Shown one piece after another: positions 60,170 through 64,000 of a stretch of DNA of 64,000 nucleotides. Made by a program: the position numbers and the translations under genes. The notes beneath the pieces were generated by a model that was not told the origin of the DNA, searched no databases, and was given only the letters and a program-made list of their open reading frames with translations. The stretch spans positions 9,688-73,687 of the forward strand of contig DF239400.1 of the NCBI GenBank assembly GCA_000507305.1, read 5' to 3'. Source of the stretch: Breviolum minutum Mf 1.05b.01 (taxonomy: Eukaryota > Sar > Dinophyceae > Suessiales > Symbiodiniaceae). Position 1 is the stretch's first letter; every line of letters begins with the position of its first letter.

Positions 60170-61330
60170 GATCGATGTGCACAGTGTGCGTTGCAATTCC
60201 GTTGTGGACAGCCGTAACATCCGTACGATCCGTAATAATCGTAATACGCCGTTCACTCTTCCACTTTTGGCAGGCTGCATCCAAAACGGGTTCAATCCAG
60301 CACAGCGCTTTTGGTGCCACACAAGGAGAGTCCTTGCAGTCCTGGCAGTTCTTGTTACGAGAAACACGACACTCTTGGCATGTTTTAATGCTTTGGCAAC
60401 TTCGCCTGAGTGTCGTTGGAGGATGTCATTCTCATTGCCGCTGTCGGGCACTTGACTAGCCTTGTCGCTGCTCCGTTGTGGAACTTTTTCTGGCGCCATG
60501 TATTCTGAAGCGCTGTTTGCACGGCCTGTCATGTTGCAGTCAAAATTTGAACATGGCTTCTTCGTTAAATTTATCAGGGAGGTCCGAAAATTTTGAGTGT
60601 GATCTTTGATGCGCAGTTTTATGGGCTCCTGTTTTGTGCCTTGCGGCCGGGGCTAACCTTGATCCTTCAGTATCACCATTTCGAGTCAGCATGACTCTGG
60701 AGTACCTCAGCTTTCAAGAGTTTTATCTAGGGAATTTGAATGTAATTTCCAAGCCATCACATGTTTTTTTCTGCTGTACATGCCTTTGCCATCCTGCATC
60801 TCTCATAAGCTTTCAAAGTGTTCAGAAGTGAAAATTAGTTGGCTCATGAGTGGACAGATAGAATTGATTGAAGCACAGACAGGATAGACTCAGATAGACG
60901 AACCACTGAGGTGCAAGGGTACTTTTTTGGTAGTCAGCGCAGTGGACGACGAAGAGTCGGGCTCTGTGCGCTGCCGGTCGCAAAGTATAGCAAGTCCTGT
61001 CAAAGCTTGGAAGCAGGAGCAAAGAACTGCGGGATTGATGCAATGTGTGCAGAATGGAGACAAATAGGGATTTCAATATCAAACCAGCTCTTGAATAATG
61101 TCGCAACACGCACGACTGAGATATTTAATTTGAATGAGATGTGAGCAAGTTTCTTGCAGCTTTTGCGGATCTTTGCAGTCATGCTGATGCCTTCATATGA
61201 CTTTCCAGCAGAAAGCGATGCCATCACAATTGAACGGAACCGTGATATAACATCGCAGCATTCCGCATCCTCCACGCTACCCTGCTGAATCGCTACAAAG
61301 TAGGAACCAGTCATGATCTTGTGTAGCACA
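60170..61330. other. No firm gene
   Basis: Two overlapping 125-codon frames at 60078-60459 and a minus-strand frame at 60155-60532 are open but show no protein-like pattern beyond the exon at 60071-60163. No RNA gene or repeat was recognised. Confidence 0.35.
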
Positions 61331-61339
61331 CTAAATTGA

Positions 61340-61615
61340 TATTAGTACTACTGTAAAAGTAAAGATAGTAGTAACGGCCAGGAGCCGACGTTTGCCCCCG
61401 GGTGCAACGCCACTAGTTTCGGAATGGTGCAAATGTAGTCTAAATATCGTTATTTCAGTGACCTTACGGGTATATGTACCGCAGTAACGGCCGACCCGTT
61501 TTTTGGGATTTCTGGGCGCGTTTCGAGTGTTTTCTAATACAAAACTGTCGCCGCAAATCTCAAGATCTTGTGTTCTCCTGGTGATTTGGTGCAAATCCCC
61601 TGTACATATCGCTAA
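61340..61615. repeat. Unit flanking the telomere-like block
   Basis: The words agtaacggcc (at about 61370 and 61485) and a GC-rich stretch with a cccgggtgcaac core set this segment apart from the surrounding gene-bearing DNA. It runs directly into the CCCTAAA block. No coding content is visible. Confidence 0.35.
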
Positions 61616-61620
61616 AACTG

Positions 61621-61844
61621 CACCCTAAAGCCAAAACCCTAAAACCTAAACCCTGAAACTAAACCCTAAAACCAAGACCCTAAAAGTAAACCATTATAAG
61701 CCCTAAAACCTAAACCCTGAAACTAAACCCTAAAGCCAAGACCCTAAAACTAAACCCTAAAACCAAGCCGTAAAACTAAACCCTAAAACACAAACCCTAA
61801 AAACCTAAACCCTAAAACCTAAACCCTAAAGCTGAACCCTAAAA
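61621..61844 (-). repeat. Interstitial degenerate telomere-like repeat (CCCTAAA)n
   Basis: About 225 bp are made of CCCTAAA units and close variants (CCCTGAAA, CCCTAAAAC, CCAAGACC) in one orientation. The G-rich strand TTTAGGG is on the minus strand. TTTAGGG is the telomere unit of plants and of dinoflagellates. Units are separated by variable A/C linkers, so this is a decayed internal array and not a functional chromosome end. Confidence 0.85.
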
Positions 61845-61911
61845 CAAGTTGGTTGGTAAGATACCCAATGCTGGCAGGGGGGCGAACCCTCACTCCTGGC
61901 GGCAATAAAAA

Positions 61912-62345
61912 TGGCAATGGTAGTAATAATAGCAATAATAGCCTTAGTAGTAACAGTAGCAACAATAGTAACAGTAATAGTGATAATAATAGTAAAAGTA
62001 GTAGTAGTGTCAATAGTAACAGTAGTAGTATCAATAGTAACAGTAGTAGTGAGAATAGTGATAGTAGTATCAATAGTAATGGTAATAATAGTAATCACAG
62101 TAGGAATAATAATATTTAAACATAGAAAGCAACGTAACACTGGTCTTAATAGTAGTCAACGTATCAATAGTAAGAGTACTAATAGTAGAGAACAGTAATG
62201 ATGGTAAGAATAGAAAAACATGATAAGATTCTAAGGACTAATAAGAACAGTAAGAATAGTAAGAAGAGCAAGAAGAGTAAGAAAAATGAGAACGGTAAGA
62301 ACAGTGAGAACGGTAAGCATAGTAAGACTAGTAAGGGTAGTCACA
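61912..62345 (+). repeat. Degenerate trinucleotide repeat (AGT/AAT/AAC, then AAG/AGT)
   Basis: More than 400 bp of triplets of the form agt, aat, aac, agc, at first mostly agtaat/agtaac and from about 62220 agtaag/aacagt. Translated, one frame gives only Asn and Ser, another Val and Ile; these are low-complexity shadows, not a gene. It adjoins the telomere-like block. Confidence 0.85.
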
Positions 62346-62349
62346 ATAG

Positions 62350-63260
62350 TAATGAGACGTTGTGGTAAGTACTAATACTAGCTTGCAGTAGAAAGTATGA
62401 CGTGTACCAAAGAGGAGTAAGCAGGAGCATGAGCAAAGGTACGAGTAGCAGTACAAAGACTATTGTAAAAGGTAGTGCAAATGATGGGGAGAAATCGCCG
62501 TCGTCACCCTTGTCAGATTTCCAGTAAGGAGAAGAACATCAGGAAATCTACCTGTTTGGGACCCCTAAGTAGGTGGAGATGCTCGTGATGTGGCAATTTG
62601 ACCACTCTAAGACTTCATATAAATCAAATCAAGTCCACGCAACAAAGAAGAGTTTAGACTGGACGCCAGCGATGCTACTTGGGACCCTATTTGCGTGACT
62701 GTAGTTGGCTCTTTCCGAAATACCAACAAATCCACAACAACTCTCATTTTCTGGTGAGTAGCAGCTGCATGATGCAGGCTTTGTTCTTAGGTTGGAGTTT
62801 TCCAACTAGCTCGTAGCTTGTGCATGTCGCACTGTGACCTGTGAAAAACATCACTGAATTCGTAGCTTCTCACAGCTTAAACTCCATGTACGTGCACGAC
62901 CACCACGGCCACCAACTTCATGTATGTCAGCGTAGCCTTGACAACATGTTCAAGTGCAAACACTGTTCACATCAATCCACTCTCTCAATGGCTTACCCAT
63001 GCCAGAGCACCCACAACCCCAAACACAGTTTTTTTTTCTATTGTGGGATCGGTTAGAGCAAGCCAGAGCTGTTTGGGTGGTTGGGGTTTGGGGGCCCAGG
63101 AGCATGAATCACATGATACCTCCGATGAGCTCTTGCGAAAGACAGCCGACTCGTTTTCCTGGCGCTTGGAAGCTTGGCGTATTCTAGCATTTTTGATCCA
63201 GGAAGTCGGCAAGTGAGACTTTTTTGGACAATTTCACCAAAACATCATTTTGGATCTCAG
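62350..63260. other. Spacer before the zinc finger gene
   Basis: No convincing exon was found. The overlapping frames at 62841-63216 have His/Cys-rich but irregular composition. Confidence 0.35.
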
Positions 63261-63269
63261 GCCGCAACC

Positions 63270-63686
63270 ATGTCAGTCGGGAGCTACGGCCACCCGGACC
63301 TGTGCGCGTCGCCGTGTATTCGTGCTGCCTACGCCAAGTGCGTCAAAGGTTTCTTTTGCCAGTTTTGTCACCTTGGACATCAGAAGCCAAAATCCAAGCT
63401 CAACAAGAATGAAAGAGAGCTTTTCAATTCCTTGAATGAAACAGAAGTGTTGTCCGTGGTTCTCTTGCTTCTCCGAGAAAAGTGCGCCAAGCTTCCAGGG
63501 CAACAACAAGATGCACTAAGACTCTTGCTGAGTTCCATTCAGCGTCGGGTGAACCTGGGGAATGTAGGCACAAGACAAATGGATTTTGCCTTGCGTCCTA
63601 TGCGGAGATTCAGTATTGGTCGCTTGATAGATATCATTCAGCAGTGCCATCAAGTTGAGCAAGACTTCAAGTTGGAGCTGAAGTGA
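63270..63686 (+). CDS. Small Cys/His zinc-finger protein (dinoflagellate type)
   Basis: A 138-codon frame runs from ATG (63270) to TGA. Residues 5-38 hold SYGHPDLCASPCIRAAYAKC then VKGFFCQFCHLGH, a C-x3-C...C-x5-C-x2-C-H cluster. It resembles the CCCH-like domain (G-H-P..C..C..C-x-F-C-H-L-x-H) common in dinoflagellate proteins. The rest is helical (LNETEVLSVVLLLLREKCAK and FSIGRLIDIIQQCHQVEQDF). An AG acceptor (..gatctcag) lies nine bases before the ATG, so this could be the trans-splice site of a whole gene or an internal exon of a longer one. Proteins with this motif are presumed RNA-binding; no target can be named. Confidence 0.55.
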   Translation: MSVGSYGHPDLCASPCIRAAYAKCVKGFFCQFCHLGHQKPKSKLNKNERELFNSLNETEVLSVVLLLLREKCAKLPGQQQDALRLLLSSIQRRVNLGNVGTRQMDFALRPMRRFSIGRLIDIIQQCHQVEQDFKLELK

Positions 63687-63689
63687 TTG

Positions 63690-64000
63690 ACAGAAAAGGC
63701 ACGAGCAGAGGTGGACCAAGCTCGTGCCAGCTGAAGTGGAACAAACTCGTGGCTGAAGTTGCTGACGTGTTACATTTCTGGCACCAAAGTTGTCACCGAG
63801 AAGGTGTTACAATCTGCGGTGACCCGTGGGGCCCATGGGGCCAAATGCGTGTGCAACGATACAGTTGCCACAGAGTATGACCATTTGCATTCTATCCAGC
63901 TCTGATCAGCTCTGCTTGGTTATCTCTATTTGCCCTGATATTACAAGTTGGGGATCTCTATTATCTCTTGCTACTCCTGGAGATTTTAGATTTTTATATA
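63690..64000. other. Right end, possible downstream exon
   Basis: About 63690-63755 is open (EKARAEVDQARAS in one frame) and could continue a gene beyond the zinc finger ORF. Nothing else is recognised up to the window end. Confidence 0.25.

Noticed and set aside
61853-62198. Asn/Ser-rich and Val/Ile-rich open frames of 84-104 codons on both strands
   Set aside because: They are translations of a trinucleotide repeat; all three frames stay open and give monotone peptides, so they are not genes.
63235-63262. Partial match to the dinoflagellate spliced leader (cattttgg...ctcag) before the zinc finger ORF
   Set aside because: Only eight contiguous bases match and the rest does not align; the AG is better read as an ordinary splice acceptor.
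1-64000. tRNA, rRNA, CRISPR arrays, bacterial operons, viral genes
   Set aside because: None was recognised; the gene structure is eukaryotic nuclear throughout.

Overview
The window looks like nuclear DNA of a dinoflagellate, most likely a symbiodiniacean. Four signs support this. (1) Genes are broken into many short exons separated by roughly 50-1600 nt introns. (2) Wherever a protein family lets me place both splice sites exactly, the donor is often GC instead of GT, usually in a GC...AG intron with a 'AG|G' style repeat at the acceptor. (3) Every gene I can support lies on the + strand, as in dinoflagellate unidirectional gene arrays. (4) Several families are dinoflagellate-typical: an ankyrin protein with a FVSHQW domain, a FISHNWG protein and a small GHP..C zinc finger protein. 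A block of degenerate CCCTAAA repeats, the plant/dinoflagellate telomere unit, lies near the right end. No organelle, bacterial or viral gene was seen. Because exons are short, long single-frame ORFs are rare and most open frames here are noise. I read exons from family motifs and frame/splice consistency.

Layout. 0.2-2.3 kb: coiled-coil/basic protein with F-x-A-W motifs. 3.2-4.0 kb: weak unrecognised exons. 4.2-5.3 kb: cold-shock-domain protein. 5.9-10.5 kb: PP2C-type protein phosphatase; a GC-AG intron of about 1.6 kb holds an intronless actin-related protein ORF (7986-9050) on the same strand. 11.1-12.1 kb: unrecognised acidic exons and a possible kinase glycine loop. 12.3-14.3 kb: ADP-ribosylglycohydrolase-like enzyme whose last exon carries one in-frame TGA at the place of a conserved cysteine. 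14.8-16.4 kb: acidic protein. 17.2-18.9 kb and 20.3-26.5 kb: coiled-coil (golgin-like) proteins. 26.9-30.6 kb: choline transporter-like (SLC44) membrane protein.

31.1-37.4 kb: several unrecognised exons, one membrane segment, a weak Nudix-like stretch. 37.8-39.4 kb: BTB-BACK protein with a large last exon. 39.6-41.8 kb: predicted methyltransferase-like protein. 42.0-45.2 kb: unrecognised exons and RS/K-rich exons of an SR-type protein. 45.7-50.2 kb: ankyrin protein with an N-terminal SHQW domain. 51.7-52.6 kb: U2AF-large-subunit-like RRM exons. 52.6-58 kb: sparse unrecognised exons. 58.5-60.2 kb: SHNWG (TIR-like) protein. 61.3-62.4 kb: interstitial telomere-like and trinucleotide repeats. 63.3-63.7 kb: small zinc finger protein.

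The genes do not form a pathway; they look like ordinary housekeeping and signalling neighbours. The most unusual points are the gene nested in the phosphatase intron, the candidate selenocysteine codon, a 14-nt GT...AG insert inside the BTB domain, and two different genes with an F-x-SH-x-W motif about 13 kb apart. Gene ends, untranslated regions and many intermediate exons are not resolved.
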